This document shows, in pieces, positions 1-8,800 of a DNA stretch of 64,000 bases. The DNA lies in the NCBI GenBank assembly GCA_016700115.1, contig CP064999.1, positions 434,001 through 498,000 of the forward strand, written 5' to 3'. Source of the DNA: Sphingobacteriales bacterium (GTDB taxonomy: Bacteria; Bacteroidota; Bacteroidia; Chitinophagales; UBA2359). The position numbers and the translations under genes are program-made. Position 1 is the stretch's first letter, and each line of letters opens with the position of its first letter. Below the pieces are notes generated by a model. The model was not told the origin of the DNA. It was given only the letters and a program-made list of their open reading frames with translations, and did not search any database.

Positions 1-364
1 CAATATCGGCCGGTGAAAGAGGATACTGAAGCAGTTGGCTTAGAGAAACCCAAGCTATCGCGGCATGAGAATTTAACCGGAACTCACCAACCCAATTTGT
101 AATAAAATAGGCTTCGAGTCGGATATAAATATGCTCGTAGCGATATTCGGAGGCAGCAAAAAAACGGCCGGTTTTGGCAATAATTCCAAACTCTTCTTCT
201 AATTCCCTTTCCAAACAGGTTTGAGGGGTTTCGCCCGGTTCTGTTTTACCTCCGGGAAACTCCCAAAATCCGGCCATCTTGTCGCCGGGCAAACGCTGGG
301 CGAGCAGAATTTTACCCTCTTTTACAAGAATGGCTGCCGTAACGGGTACGGGTTTTTCTTGCAT
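1..364 (-). CDS. mutT: NUDIX hydrolase, MutT-like (8-oxo-dGTP diphosphatase), 3' end outside the window
   Basis: Reading the minus strand from the ATG at 364 gives an open frame of 121 residues that runs off the window edge. It contains a complete Nudix box (pattern GX5EX7REUXEEXGU), seen as GGKTEPGE followed by RELEEEFGI, and the upstream segment LAQRLPGDKMAGFWEFPGGK typical of MutT. Family members hydrolyse oxidised nucleoside triphosphates such as 8-oxo-dGTP, keeping mutagenic nucleotides out of DNA. MutT proteins are usually about 130 residues, so only the last few are missing. The gene lies 20 bp downstream of the CoA-transferase subunit on the same strand and may be co-transcribed with it. 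The family call is firm; the exact substrate is inferred. Confidence 0.85.
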   Translation of the reverse strand, partial: MQEKPVPVTAAILVKEGKILLAQRLPGDKMAGFWEFPGGKTEPGETPQTCLERELEEEFGIIAKTGRFFAASEYRYEHIYIRLEAYFITNWVGEFRLNSHAAIAWVSLSQLLQYPLSPADI

Positions 365-384
365 GGTTCTGCAAAATGATTGGG

Positions 385-1080
385 TTATGACTTGCGGACA
401 GTGCGCTGTTCGATGCGCTTTTCATAGTTTGTTCCTTTGAAAATACGCTGCACGAAGATGCCCGGTGTGTGAATTTCGTTGGGGTCGAGTTCACCCGGAG
501 CAACAAGTTCTTCTACTTCGGCAATGGTGATTTTTCCGGCCATTGCCATCATGGGGTTAAAGTTCCGGGCGGTAGCACGATAAACTAAGTTGCCCAAATA
601 ATCTCCTTTCCACGCTTTTACAATGGCAAAATCGGCTGTAAGCGCATGTTCGAGAATATAATTTCTGCCGTTAAACATTCTGATATCTTTTCCAATGGCA
701 ACCTCGGTGCCATAACCTGTTGCGGTAAAAAATGCAGGTATTCCGGCACCTCCTGCACGAATGCGCTCGGCGAGTGTCCCTTGCGGCACCAATTCAACCT
801 CTAATTCTCCGGTAAGTACCTGTCTTTCAAACTCTGCATTTTCGCCCACATAAGATGAAATCATTTTTTTGATTTGGTGGGTTTTCAGCAAAAATCCCAA
901 ACCGAAATCATCCACTCCGGCGTTGTTGGAAATACATGTCAATTCATTGATGCCTTTGCGAACAAGGGAGGCAATGCAGTTTTCAGGAATGCCGCATAAC
1001 CCAAAACCTCCCAACATCAGGGTAGAACCGGAAGGAATATCTGCTATGGCCTCATCTGCGTTTTTTACAATTTTATTCAT
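385..1080 (-). CDS. scoA: 3-oxoacid CoA-transferase subunit A
   Basis: The 231-residue protein has the family hallmark near its N-terminus (GGFGLCGIPENCI at about residues 24-36), followed by the TATGYGTEVA and ARNFNPMMAMAG segments conserved in succinyl-CoA:3-ketoacid CoA-transferase A subunits. The enzyme moves CoA from succinyl-CoA to acetoacetate in ketone-body and branched-chain catabolism. I chose the ATG at 1080 because the longer frame up to 1137 adds a stretch that does not resemble the family. Subunit B usually lies immediately next to A, but neither neighbour encodes it: a NUDIX gene follows and a T9SS protein precedes. The B subunit, which carries the catalytic glutamate, must be encoded elsewhere or have been lost. 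The annotation is a family-level call. Confidence 0.88.
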   Translation of the reverse strand: MNKIVKNADEAIADIPSGSTLMLGGFGLCGIPENCIASLVRKGINELTCISNNAGVDDFGLGFLLKTHQIKKMISSYVGENAEFERQVLTGELEVELVPQGTLAERIRAGGAGIPAFFTATGYGTEVAIGKDIRMFNGRNYILEHALTADFAIVKAWKGDYLGNLVYRATARNFNPMMAMAGKITIAEVEELVAPGELDPNEIHTPGIFVQRIFKGTNYEKRIEQRTVRKS

Positions 1081-1149
1081 TTTGCATGGTTTATTTAATA
1101 TAAGCAACTGCTCATCTCGGTTTTTGAGCAAAGGCAAATATAATGCCTC

Positions 1150-3399
1150 TTATTGCTTAATCAACACTTTGGCGCTAAAGGTTTTGTCGCCGTCAATAAT
1201 TTTAACAAAATACAGCCCGTCTGGAAGCACCGGCAGAGGAACTATCCCATCTATGATATTCAGATCAGGAAATAAAATCCGGTTCATGACCTCCTGACCG
1301 GTCAGGTTGTAGAGGCAAAATTGAACAGGGAGGTCATTTGCCGACCTGCCCGGTAAGGTGAAATGAAGTTGCTGCTTTGCCGGATTGGGGAAAAGATGGA
1401 ATTGTTCCGCAGCTTCTGAATGAAGTAAATCCATACCAATAGGAAAATCTTCCGAAAACCAGTAAAGCCCGCCATTATAGGTGCCAACAACCATGTCTAA
1501 ATAACCATCGTTGTTGAGGTCAGCAATGGCAGGACTTGAGCGGGTTCCGATATAGGCAGGCAGTTGGTTGTCCGTAAGTTTGGTGAATAACATACCGGAA
1601 TCAAGGTTGTCTTCAATATCGGTATAGACATGGATTTTACCGCTTTCTGACCCCACCATCAGCAAAAACTGCCCTTCGTATTCAATCATTTGCGGTACTG
1701 AAAAACCGGTAGGCGAACCGATTTCTTTTACATCCACCCCTCCGAAAAAAGAATTGGTGGGAGATGCTGCATTATACACCGGATTGCCGGCTGTTCCGTT
1801 GTTTTGAAAATACCGCATTGCTCCGTTATGGTGTCCGATAATGAGATCTAACAATCCGTCTTTATTGATGTCAATCAGTTGGGGGGTGCTGTACTGAAAC
1901 ACGTCAATTCCCTGAAACTGCTCCTGAAACAAAATGAAATTTGCCGAGCCATCCGGCAAGGGATTGTTTTTAAAATAATGTAAGAAGCCGTCTTTGTCGC
2001 CCAGAATCATATCCTGATCTCCATCCCCGTCAAGGTCGCCAAATGTTGGGCTTATACCTAAACGAGGCAGGAGAAATTGCCCTGAAATGTTTGAAAAATT
2101 GTCAGTTACCCATTCAAAAACAGGCTGTTCGGGAGTTCCGGTATTTCGATACAGGGCTAAAGCTGTATTGAAATCATAAGATTCGTCCATATAGCCATAA
2201 TTGGCAATCACGAGGTCCAACAGTCCATCGTTGTTATAATCAAAAAAGGCAGGATTTGCCAATCTGCTCACGTCAATCATGTCGCTGATGAGAAACCTGT
2301 CGGTTACATACTGGAACTGCTCGGTAGGGTTTCCGTTGTTTTGATAAAGTAAAGCACAACGGTAATGCTCTGATTGTGCTACCGTATTTGGCGAAACCAG
2401 CAGGTCTTTCTGTCCGTCATTGTTCACATCGAGATGGAAGGATGCGGGAAAAGTGTAAACAATAGCGGGAATACTGTATGCCGGAAACAAGGTGTCCTGT
2501 GCAATCATATTGGCATCCTGCGGGGTTCCTCCGTTGGTGAGCATGGTGATATTGCTGTAAGAAATATCGCCCAGCAGGATTTCCATGGCACCGTTTCCGG
2601 TTCCGGGCGGATCTAAATCTAACACCAGCAAGGTGGAACCGGGGTGAAGTCCGTCTTTTTCCTGATCGCCGGCATTGTCGGGTGCAGCATAACCCTCAAT
2701 ACAGCCAACCTCCAAATCTATGGTGGTGGTAATCCCTGATTCATAAAAATTGCCCCAGCAATGGGTATTAAGTTCAAATTGCATATCGCCGCAGGGGGTG
2801 CCGTTTTCCACACTCAGGTTTTGGTAAAAATAGACATGCCCCCCGATTGGTCCGAATGAAAGAATATCGGGGTCGCCGTCATAGTCAACATCTACAATAG
2901 CGGGAATATCATATATGGCGACATATATCTTTTCATTATCGGGTTGAAATGTTAGCTGTGGATGTATCAATGTAAAAGTCAGTTTGTTTTCTGAGTCATA
3001 CTGACCGGCATAAACAGTGATTCCATCTGTTACAGAGGACGTATAAATATCTGAAATGCCATCGCAATCGGCATCTGCAAGCAGCATCCAGTTGCGAACC
3101 GGCGGGAAATTTTGCTGGAATTCGGAACGATAGACATAATCGGATTGATTCGGAGTTCCGTTGTTTATAAAGGTCAGCACCAAATCGCCGCTGCGGTCAA
3201 AGATGATTAAATCCGGAATGTCGTCATTATTCAGGTCGGCTTCCGAAAACTGTGGATTGTTTAGCCCTCCTGTCCAGGGATATTTGAGTGCTAATCCGCT
3301 TTTAAACACCGGCACATCGGTGCGGCGGTAAAATGGGTTTTGCGCATGAACAGAATGGGACCCTAAAATGAACAGGAATACTAAAAGAAAACAGCGCAT
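1150..3399 (-). CDS. Secreted FG-GAP/VCBS-repeat protein with T9SS sorting domain
   Basis: The 749-residue protein starts with a Sec signal peptide (hydrophobic run, then HAQ at about residue 20). It then carries at least eight Ca-binding-like FG-GAP/VCBS motifs of the form DxNxDGxxDLxxG, for example DLNNDDIPDLI, DVDYDGDPDIL, DYNNDGLLDLVIA, DLDGDGDQDMILG and DLNNDGYLDMVVG. These suggest a beta-propeller-like fold. The last 80 or so residues are a Por-type sorting domain (HLFPNPAKQQLHF ... LPDGLYFVKI ... KVLIKQ), which directs passage through the type IX system and surface attachment. The ligand or role is unknown; surface adhesion or polymer binding is inferred. It is divergent from guaB, with a 324-bp intergenic region between them. 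Confidence 0.85.
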   Translation of the reverse strand: MRCFLLVFLFILGSHSVHAQNPFYRRTDVPVFKSGLALKYPWTGGLNNPQFSEADLNNDDIPDLIIFDRSGDLVLTFINNGTPNQSDYVYRSEFQQNFPPVRNWMLLADADCDGISDIYTSSVTDGITVYAGQYDSENKLTFTLIHPQLTFQPDNEKIYVAIYDIPAIVDVDYDGDPDILSFGPIGGHVYFYQNLSVENGTPCGDMQFELNTHCWGNFYESGITTTIDLEVGCIEGYAAPDNAGDQEKDGLHPGSTLLVLDLDPPGTGNGAMEILLGDISYSNITMLTNGGTPQDANMIAQDTLFPAYSIPAIVYTFPASFHLDVNNDGQKDLLVSPNTVAQSEHYRCALLYQNNGNPTEQFQYVTDRFLISDMIDVSRLANPAFFDYNNDGLLDLVIANYGYMDESYDFNTALALYRNTGTPEQPVFEWVTDNFSNISGQFLLPRLGISPTFGDLDGDGDQDMILGDKDGFLHYFKNNPLPDGSANFILFQEQFQGIDVFQYSTPQLIDINKDGLLDLIIGHHNGAMRYFQNNGTAGNPVYNAASPTNSFFGGVDVKEIGSPTGFSVPQMIEYEGQFLLMVGSESGKIHVYTDIEDNLDSGMLFTKLTDNQLPAYIGTRSSPAIADLNNDGYLDMVVGTYNGGLYWFSEDFPIGMDLLHSEAAEQFHLFPNPAKQQLHFTLPGRSANDLPVQFCLYNLTGQEVMNRILFPDLNIIDGIVPLPVLPDGLYFVKIIDGDKTFSAKVLIKQ

Positions 3400-3642
3400 A
3401 AGATGGATCTTTGGAAGTAAGCCGATAATATCTTTCGCATTTTGGTCTGCAAGTTAGGGAAATACCGGTAATTGCGGAAAACCCATACCGGTATTTGAGG
3501 CAAAATAAGAACCCGGAATTTACCCGGTTTACCATAAGAAAATGCGATTGACTATTGAATAACGAAAGCCATAGACTTAGGGTTGTCTTTCAGGCAAACC
3601 GGAATCAAAAGACAATGCGATTGTTATCCAACCATTCATTTC

Positions 3643-3677
3643 TTTGTCCATTTCAAGAAAAAGAGCGTATATATTTG
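3643..3677 (+). promoter_or_regulatory. Bacteroidota-type promoter of guaB
   Basis: TATATTTG at 3670-3677 matches the Bacteroidota -7 consensus TAnnTTTG, and a TTTG at 3643-3646 lies 23 bp upstream as a -33 element. Transcription would start near 3684, leaving a leader of about 40 nt before the guaB ATG. The rest of the 3400-3723 intergenic region holds no recognisable gene. The assignment rests on motif matching only. Confidence 0.45.
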
Positions 3678-3723
3678 CATACGGCCGTTTTTTGTTGGAA
3701 ATTTGCGTGCAAACTTTTTGCAA

Positions 3724-5181
3724 ATGCACAAACTCATTCAGGAAGGGCTAACCTTCGACGATGTATTGCTTATCCCCGGGTATTCTGAAATTCTGCCCAA
3801 AGATGTTACCGTAAACACACAACTTACCTCTACCATTCATTTAAACATTCCGTTATTAAGTGCCGGAATGGACACTGTTACCGAATCGGCGATGGCCATT
3901 GCCATGGCACGACAGGGGGGTATCGGCATTATTCACAAAAATATGACCGAAGAACAGCAGGCCGAAGAAGTAGATCGGGTAAAACGCTCACAGAATGTGG
4001 TCATCAGCAACCCGTTCCACCTGTCTCCCGATAAACTGGTGTCAGAAGCCAACGACCTCATGGCAAAATACAAAATATCGGGTGTTCCTGTAACCGAAAA
4101 CGGGCGATTGGTGGGGATTATCACTAACCGCGATATCCGGTTTGAAACCGATCATTCCAAAACCATCCGCGAGGTGATGACCTCCGAAAACCTGGTGACT
4201 GCTCCAATCAACACCAACTTAGAGCAGGCACAGGAAATTCTGATGCGCTATAAAATCGAAAAGCTGCCTCTGGTAGATGAGAATCAACAACTTTGCGGGC
4301 TGATTACCATTAAAGACATCGAAAAAGCCATCCGTTTTCCCAATGCCGCCAAAGACAACAAAGGCCGGCTACTTTCAGGTGCTGCGGTTGGCACCGGCCC
4401 CGATACGATGGACAGAGTTTCAGCCCTTTACCATGCAAAGGTAGATGTGATTGTGGTGGATACTGCTCATGGCCATTCGAAAGGGGTGATTGATACGGTT
4501 CGGCAAATTAAAAAAACTTTTCCCGACCTACAACTGATTGCAGGTAATGTCGCCACAGGCGAAGGAACTGAAGCGCTGATTAAGGCCGGTGCCGATGCTA
4601 TCAAAGTCGGAATAGGTCCCGGGTCTATCTGCACCACCCGCGTCATTGCCGGGGTTGGAGTGCCTCAAATCAGTGCCATTTATAACTGTGCTCAATCGGC
4701 TAAACCATATAACATTCCAATTATTGCAGACGGCGGCATAAAATATTCGGGCGATATTGTCAAGGCTCTTGCAGCCGGTGCTCATACCTGTATGCTCGGA
4801 AGTCTGTTTGCCGGCTGTGACGAAAGCCCGGGAGCTACCGAACTCTACCATGGACGGCGCTATAAAGTCTATCGCGGTATGGGCTCTATTGGCGCGATGA
4901 AACGAGGCAGCAAAGACCGGTATTTTCAGGAGGATGTTCAAAAATTAGTGCCCGAAGGCATTGAAGGCAGGGTAGCCTATAACGGTCCGCTTGCCGATAC
5001 CGTTTATCAACTCATCGGTGGTTTAAGGGCCGGAATGGGCTATTGCGGGGTCGCTTCTTTGGTCGCACTTCGTCAGTATGCTCAATTTATGCGTATTACT
5101 TCGGCAGGGCTGCGCGAAAGCCACCCGCACGATGTACAGATAACCAAAGAAGCCCCAAATTATACTGCCGAAATCAGGTAA
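3724..5181 (+). CDS. guaB: Inosine-5'-monophosphate dehydrogenase
   Basis: The enzyme oxidises IMP to XMP with NAD+, the committed step of guanine nucleotide synthesis in the cytoplasm. The 485-residue length from the ATG at 3724 is normal for the family. A longer in-frame extension to 3583 has no resemblance to IMPDH and lies upstream of the predicted promoter. Features in order are the N-terminal LTFDDVLLIPGYSEILP segment, two CBS domains (roughly residues 90-205, including SGVPVTENGRLVGIITNRDIR), the VVDTAHGHS strand, the catalytic loop GPGSICTTR with nucleophile Cys303, the phosphate-binding IIADGGIKYSGDI segment, and the mobile flap YRGMGSIGAM. All key residues are present. A hairpin follows the stop codon. 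Confidence 0.97.
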   Translation: MHKLIQEGLTFDDVLLIPGYSEILPKDVTVNTQLTSTIHLNIPLLSAGMDTVTESAMAIAMARQGGIGIIHKNMTEEQQAEEVDRVKRSQNVVISNPFHLSPDKLVSEANDLMAKYKISGVPVTENGRLVGIITNRDIRFETDHSKTIREVMTSENLVTAPINTNLEQAQEILMRYKIEKLPLVDENQQLCGLITIKDIEKAIRFPNAAKDNKGRLLSGAAVGTGPDTMDRVSALYHAKVDVIVVDTAHGHSKGVIDTVRQIKKTFPDLQLIAGNVATGEGTEALIKAGADAIKVGIGPGSICTTRVIAGVGVPQISAIYNCAQSAKPYNIPIIADGGIKYSGDIVKALAAGAHTCMLGSLFAGCDESPGATELYHGRRYKVYRGMGSIGAMKRGSKDRYFQEDVQKLVPEGIEGRVAYNGPLADTVYQLIGGLRAGMGYCGVASLVALRQYAQFMRITSAGLRESHPHDVQITKEAPNYTAEIR

Positions 5182-5254
5182 CGCAGTTTCAGAGTACTAT
5201 CAATCCTCCGACTTTTCTTTTACAATCTGCTTGAAAAGCAAGGAATACAAACAC

Positions 5255-5291
5255 GCAACCCTGCCGGTTTTCTCAAATCAGGCAGGGTTGC
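5255..5291. terminator. Hairpin between convergent guaB and the T9SS gene
   Basis: A perfect 11-bp stem, GCAACCCTGCC (5255-5265) with GGCAGGGTTGC (5281-5291), encloses a 15-nt loop. It sits 73 bp after the guaB stop and 33 bp beyond the stop of the opposing gene. No long T-run follows directly on the plus strand, so it could serve as a bidirectional terminator or RNA-stabilising hairpin. Confidence 0.55.
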
Positions 5292-5324
5292 TGCAATAAA
5301 GATTGCGTTAAAAAAAACCGAATA

Positions 5325-7007
5325 TTATCTGACTACTGATATTTTCGCCCGCTTCACATCGCCATGTTGGGTTTGCAAAACAAGCATATAAACACCCGAA
5401 GGAAGTTGCTGTACGCTGAACGGCAGGCTATACTGAACAGAAGCAGCTATCGGTCCATCAAAAACGGAAACTGCTTTGCTTCCATCCAATGCATACAAAT
5501 TGATAACTGCTTTGTCCGTTTCGGTGGGTGTAAAACGGACGGTTATTTCGTTAGCAGCAGGATTGAAGTTTGCCCGAAATCCATTAATGGAGGATGGATT
5601 GGAAATATCATTGACAGACACTCCTCCTCCAATAGTGAGGTTAAAAGCAAACACCGGTGATCCGGAATTGTCGGCATATTCCCCTCTGCTGTCGCTCACT
5701 CTAAATTCAAAAACATCCTCTAAGGCTTCGGTATCGGTATTTTCATAAGTAAGCAGCCCGTTTTGCAAATCGGCCAAGGTGAAACTGTCTGAGCCGGAAA
5801 GTTGAACACCATCTAAACGCAAAACCCCTGAATTAAACGAAAGCGGATTGGTATCATTAAAATCAAACACCACATTTTGGGGGTTTGCGGGCAACTCCTC
5901 ATCATCATGTACATTCAGAATATCGGTGGTAATCGGCATTGTTTCACCCGGTTCAACCTGAAGAGTGTCGTTGACCAAAACCTCCGGGTTCAGGTTTTCC
6001 CAATAAAACCCTTTGTTGATTGAATAAAAGGCACAGTCGCAGGTTTTGTCGGGGATGGCTTCATAAAAATCTAAAAAAGGCTCAAACGGCCCATCGTAGT
6101 CGAACGAGGCAGTGATGATGCTATGAGCATTCAAAACATCGGTACTGTTGTCAAACTTGGCCAACCCTCCCAACTCTTCCGACAAACCCAGAGTAGTCGG
6201 GTCTATACAAGTGTAAGGGGTTACGCCGTCCGCCTTAGTCAGGGTTTCGGTATATTTTAGGTAAACAGTCAGGTCGCCGCTTACTGTATTGGTTATAGAA
6301 ACGCCTCTGTGCACCAAAATCCCTGCTTCGAGGTCGCTATCTGCCGGAGAGAAGGTAAAGTTTTCTTCCCCGGAATAAGAACTCCCGTCTAAAGAGGTTC
6401 GAATCCATATATCCCCATCAGAACCGACCACAGTGCCCCTGTAAGTATCGGTTCTTTCGGCTTGTTCTACTACTGAAAAAGTAACTGAGGTGCCGCTTGA
6501 ACGCCCGATACAATTATTCCCCTGAGGGCAAGGATTGGAGAAACTTAAAACAAGTTCTCCATAAGTGGGGTAGGTTGGACCATATAGACCGACTCCGGGA
6601 CCTTTGAAGTTTAGGGTATAAGTAGGGCTGCCGGAGGCGTTGGTGTTAAAAACCAAACTTGCCGAACTTTGTTGGGTAAACTGGGTGGGCGGCGTATATA
6701 TCAGGTCAAACGGAGATTGCCCGTTAGGTTCTATGCTCAGTGTGGTTAACCCTGAAATGGTGAAGTGGGTGAGGTTCGCTCCTTCCAGAAAAAAACTGTT
6801 AATCACCAATGTTTCTGTTCCGGTGTTTCTAATCAAAAAACTCAGGGTAGGTGTTGCCGATGCAGCAGTCGGAAAATGAACGGTCTGACCTTCAGGAACT
6901 ACTTTCATCCATCCGGTCGAATTATTTACCTGTTCAATCTGTATGGTCTGAGCCTTTAAGCTGACAACCATCAAAAAAGCAATCGCAAATCGTAAAAATT
7001 GTTTCAT
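5325..7007 (-). CDS. Secreted ASH/choice-of-anchor-D-like protein with T9SS sorting domain
   Basis: The 560-residue protein begins with a clear signal peptide ending LKAQ at about residue 20. Residues 25-130 resemble an ASH/choice-of-anchor-D immunoglobulin-like module (TLSFLIRNTGTETLVINSF, typical of the family). The middle region contains GSDGDIWIRTSLDGSSY and a cadherin-like stretch (FNSGVLRLDGVQLSGSDSF, then VFEFRVSDSRGEYADNSG). The C-terminus is a Por sorting domain (GFRANFNPAANEITVRF ... LPSGVYMLVL ... ISVVR). A role at the cell surface or in the secreted fraction follows from the sorting domain, but no enzymatic motif is visible. A good -7 promoter element lies about 125 bp upstream. 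Confidence 0.8.
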   Translation of the reverse strand: MKQFLRFAIAFLMVVSLKAQTIQIEQVNNSTGWMKVVPEGQTVHFPTAASATPTLSFLIRNTGTETLVINSFFLEGANLTHFTISGLTTLSIEPNGQSPFDLIYTPPTQFTQQSSASLVFNTNASGSPTYTLNFKGPGVGLYGPTYPTYGELVLSFSNPCPQGNNCIGRSSGTSVTFSVVEQAERTDTYRGTVVGSDGDIWIRTSLDGSSYSGEENFTFSPADSDLEAGILVHRGVSITNTVSGDLTVYLKYTETLTKADGVTPYTCIDPTTLGLSEELGGLAKFDNSTDVLNAHSIITASFDYDGPFEPFLDFYEAIPDKTCDCAFYSINKGFYWENLNPEVLVNDTLQVEPGETMPITTDILNVHDDEELPANPQNVVFDFNDTNPLSFNSGVLRLDGVQLSGSDSFTLADLQNGLLTYENTDTEALEDVFEFRVSDSRGEYADNSGSPVFAFNLTIGGGVSVNDISNPSSINGFRANFNPAANEITVRFTPTETDKAVINLYALDGSKAVSVFDGPIAASVQYSLPFSVQQLPSGVYMLVLQTQHGDVKRAKISVVR

Positions 7008-7129
7008 TTTTAATTATTAAAGAGGTTTTAGAAATGGCAAAACACTTATGTTTTTGGTTAGGAAAAATCCGAGCTTAACAACACCGGTTAATCAAAATTG
7101 TTTCCCTAAAAACATATATAGTTAAAACA

Positions 7130-7137
7130 CAAAGATA
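7130..7137 (-). promoter_or_regulatory. -7 promoter element for the 5325-7007 gene
   Basis: Read on the minus strand this is TATCTTTG, an exact TAnnTTTG match, which places the start of transcription near 7122 and gives a leader of about 115 nt. No convincing TTTG -33 box is present at the usual distance, so confidence is modest. Confidence 0.35.
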
Positions 7138-7284
7138 AGAAAACCCCTCCTTTTTTTTGCAGGTTAATGACCACAAATCTTGTTATTGGCTCTGTTTAAA
7201 TCACGCTAAAGGTATGAATACAAACGGGTTTTTCAGGACAACTCCTGGATTTTTGCGCCCGTAAATTCATCCTTGAATTAAGTT

Positions 7285-7575
7285 TTTTTTGCCTCTGCAA
7301 CAACGTATTGCACCCCTGCAACAACCCAATGCACCCCTGCATTGACTTCAAGTACCTGTGCAAAGGGTTAATGCACCCCTGCAATGACTTGCTGTGCCTC
7401 TGCAAAAGGGCATTGCACCCCTGCAAAAAAGTAAAGTGCCCCTGCATAGGGTCTTTGCACCTTTGCAATAACTTAAAGTGCCCCTGCAAAGGGTCAATGC
7501 ACCCCTGCAATGACTCAATGTGCCTCTGCAAAGACTTATTGCACCCCTGCATTGGCTTGTTGTGCCCCTGCATTA
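7285..7575 (+). repeat. Array of fourteen exact 21-bp units (TGCACCCCTGCA family), copy 1
   Basis: The core TGCA recurs at 7296, 7317, 7338, 7359, 7380, 7401, 7422, 7443, 7464, 7485, 7506, 7527, 7548 and 7569, which is fourteen units at exactly 21 bp with no indel. The best unit core is TGCACCCCTGCA, a TGCA-N4-TGCA dyad, followed by a variable 9-nt part. Units alternate between a TGCACCCC form and a TGCCCC/TGCCTC form. Because 21 is a multiple of three, frames stay open on both strands; the minus frame would encode a heptad such as LQGCIDP, but no plausible ribosome-binding site or gene family supports translation. A second fourteen-unit array lies at 24.69 kb in the opposite orientation. The stretch 7576-7882 after it holds no recognised gene. 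Confidence 0.9.
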
Positions 7576-7882
7576 AATAAATGTCAACCTACTTTTGGGG
7601 TTCGATCTGTCAATTCTTACTACAACGGATTTATAAACCATTTCCGGTTTCTTGTTGCAAGAATTTGGGAATTGAACCAATCGAAGGTGGACTGTCTGAA
7701 AAACCGGCTAAAAATCGAGTCTGTTACAAAATCACCCTTAGGTGCAGGTTTATTTTTGGCAAACTGCGGATGTTAAACAAGTTTGTTTATTTTTGAGGGG
7801 TGGAAAAAATCAAACCCAACTATTTGGAATTGGTTTGAAGAAACATCATTGCAGAAGAATAACTTTTGAAAATCTATTTAAG

Positions 7883-8308
7883 ATGGCAAAAAACAAAACT
7901 ATCGAAACCGAAAAAGATGTGTACGAATTTATCCACGAATTTGCCGACACAGAACAGAAGCGAAAAGACAGCTATGAAATATTAGAACTGATGAAATCGG
8001 TTTCAGGCTATGAACCCAAAATGTGGGGACCCTCAATAATCGGTTTTGGCACTTATCACTATAAATACAAAAGCGGACATGAAGGAGATGCCCCTATACT
8101 TGGTTTTTCCCCCCGAAAATCCGCAATTTCGCTGTATGTATATACCGGACTCGATGAACATGAACATCTTCTGGAGGGGCTTGGCAAGTTTAAAATAGGT
8201 AAAGTTTGTATTTACGTCAACAAACTGTCTGATATCAAGATTGATAAGCTGACCCGGATGATGAAAGAAACCATCCAATTTATCAACACAAGGTATGGAC
8301 AACCCTGA
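7883..8308 (+). CDS. DUF1801 domain protein (YdhG/YjhX-like)
   Basis: The 141-residue protein starts at the ATG at 7883; the frame upstream to 7742 has no family resemblance. The pattern EPKMWGPSIIGFGTYHYKYKS, then FSPRKSAISLYV and GKFKIGKVCIYVNKLSDI, is typical of DUF1801 proteins. These are small alpha/beta proteins of unknown biochemical activity, sometimes described as iron-chaperone or frataxin-like. It is the first gene of a run of eight co-directional small-enzyme genes, and its stop lies 24 bp before the next start. No signal peptide or membrane segment is visible, so it is cytoplasmic. The domain call is firm; the function is unknown. Confidence 0.85.
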   Translation: MAKNKTIETEKDVYEFIHEFADTEQKRKDSYEILELMKSVSGYEPKMWGPSIIGFGTYHYKYKSGHEGDAPILGFSPRKSAISLYVYTGLDEHEHLLEGLGKFKIGKVCIYVNKLSDIKIDKLTRMMKETIQFINTRYGQP

Positions 8309-8332
8309 TTTTTTCACCTTAAACTTTAAGCT

Positions 8333-8776
8333 ATGTTAACACTCGATTACCGCATCCAAATCAATACCACCCCAGAAAAAGTCTGGACTGCTCTCTGGGA
8401 CTTCGAACATTACAAAACATGGACCCGCCCTTTTTGCGAAGGAAGTTATTTTAAAACAGATGGTTTCAAACAAGGAAACCGAATCCATTTTCTCGTACCG
8501 GAAGGGGAAGGGTTGTATGCCGTCATTGATAAAGTTGAGCCGGAAAAGTATATGGCTTTCAGGCATTTGGGTTCGGTCGAAAATTTTGAAGAACTACCTC
8601 CCGAAAAAGAACCACAACCGTGGCCGGAAATGATGGAAATTTACCGCCTCTCTCCCAACGAAAACGGCACCGAAGTATGGGTCAGTGTTGATACTTTGGA
8701 AACTTATGCCAGTTCAATCGGTGAAAAATTTCCTTTGGCTTTATCCGAATTGAAAACTATAGCCGAAAACCTGTAA
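8333..8776 (+). CDS. SRPBCC/START-like domain protein
   Basis: This 147-residue protein begins LDYRIQINTTPEKVWTALWD, the opening strand and helix of the SRPBCC (Bet v1/AHSA1) fold. It continues with the hydrophobic-pocket strands (GNRIHFLVPEGEGLYAVIDKVEPEKYMAFRHLG) and a C-terminal helix (EKFPLALSELKTIAENL). Such proteins bind hydrophobic ligands in a deep cavity, and many bacterial members have no assigned substrate. It is placed between DUF1801 and DUF6958-like genes with 24-bp gaps on both sides, consistent with one transcript. It is probably cytoplasmic. Confidence 0.82.
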   Translation: MLTLDYRIQINTTPEKVWTALWDFEHYKTWTRPFCEGSYFKTDGFKQGNRIHFLVPEGEGLYAVIDKVEPEKYMAFRHLGSVENFEELPPEKEPQPWPEMMEIYRLSPNENGTEVWVSVDTLETYASSIGEKFPLALSELKTIAENL

Positions 8777-8800
8777 TCCACCAAAAGTCTAACCCCAAAG

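Noticed and set aside
3583..3723. N-terminal extension of IMP dehydrogenase
   Set aside because: The extension has no family likeness and lies across the predicted promoter; the ATG at 3724 gives the normal length.
7285..7575. CRISPR array
   Set aside because: Units recur every 21 bp without spacers of normal length, and the variable part is only about 9 nt; no cas gene is nearby.
7196..7580. Heptad-repeat proteins on both strands of the arrays
   Set aside because: The open frames follow from the 21-bp period being a multiple of three and exist on both strands; no ribosome-binding site, promoter or family supports translation.
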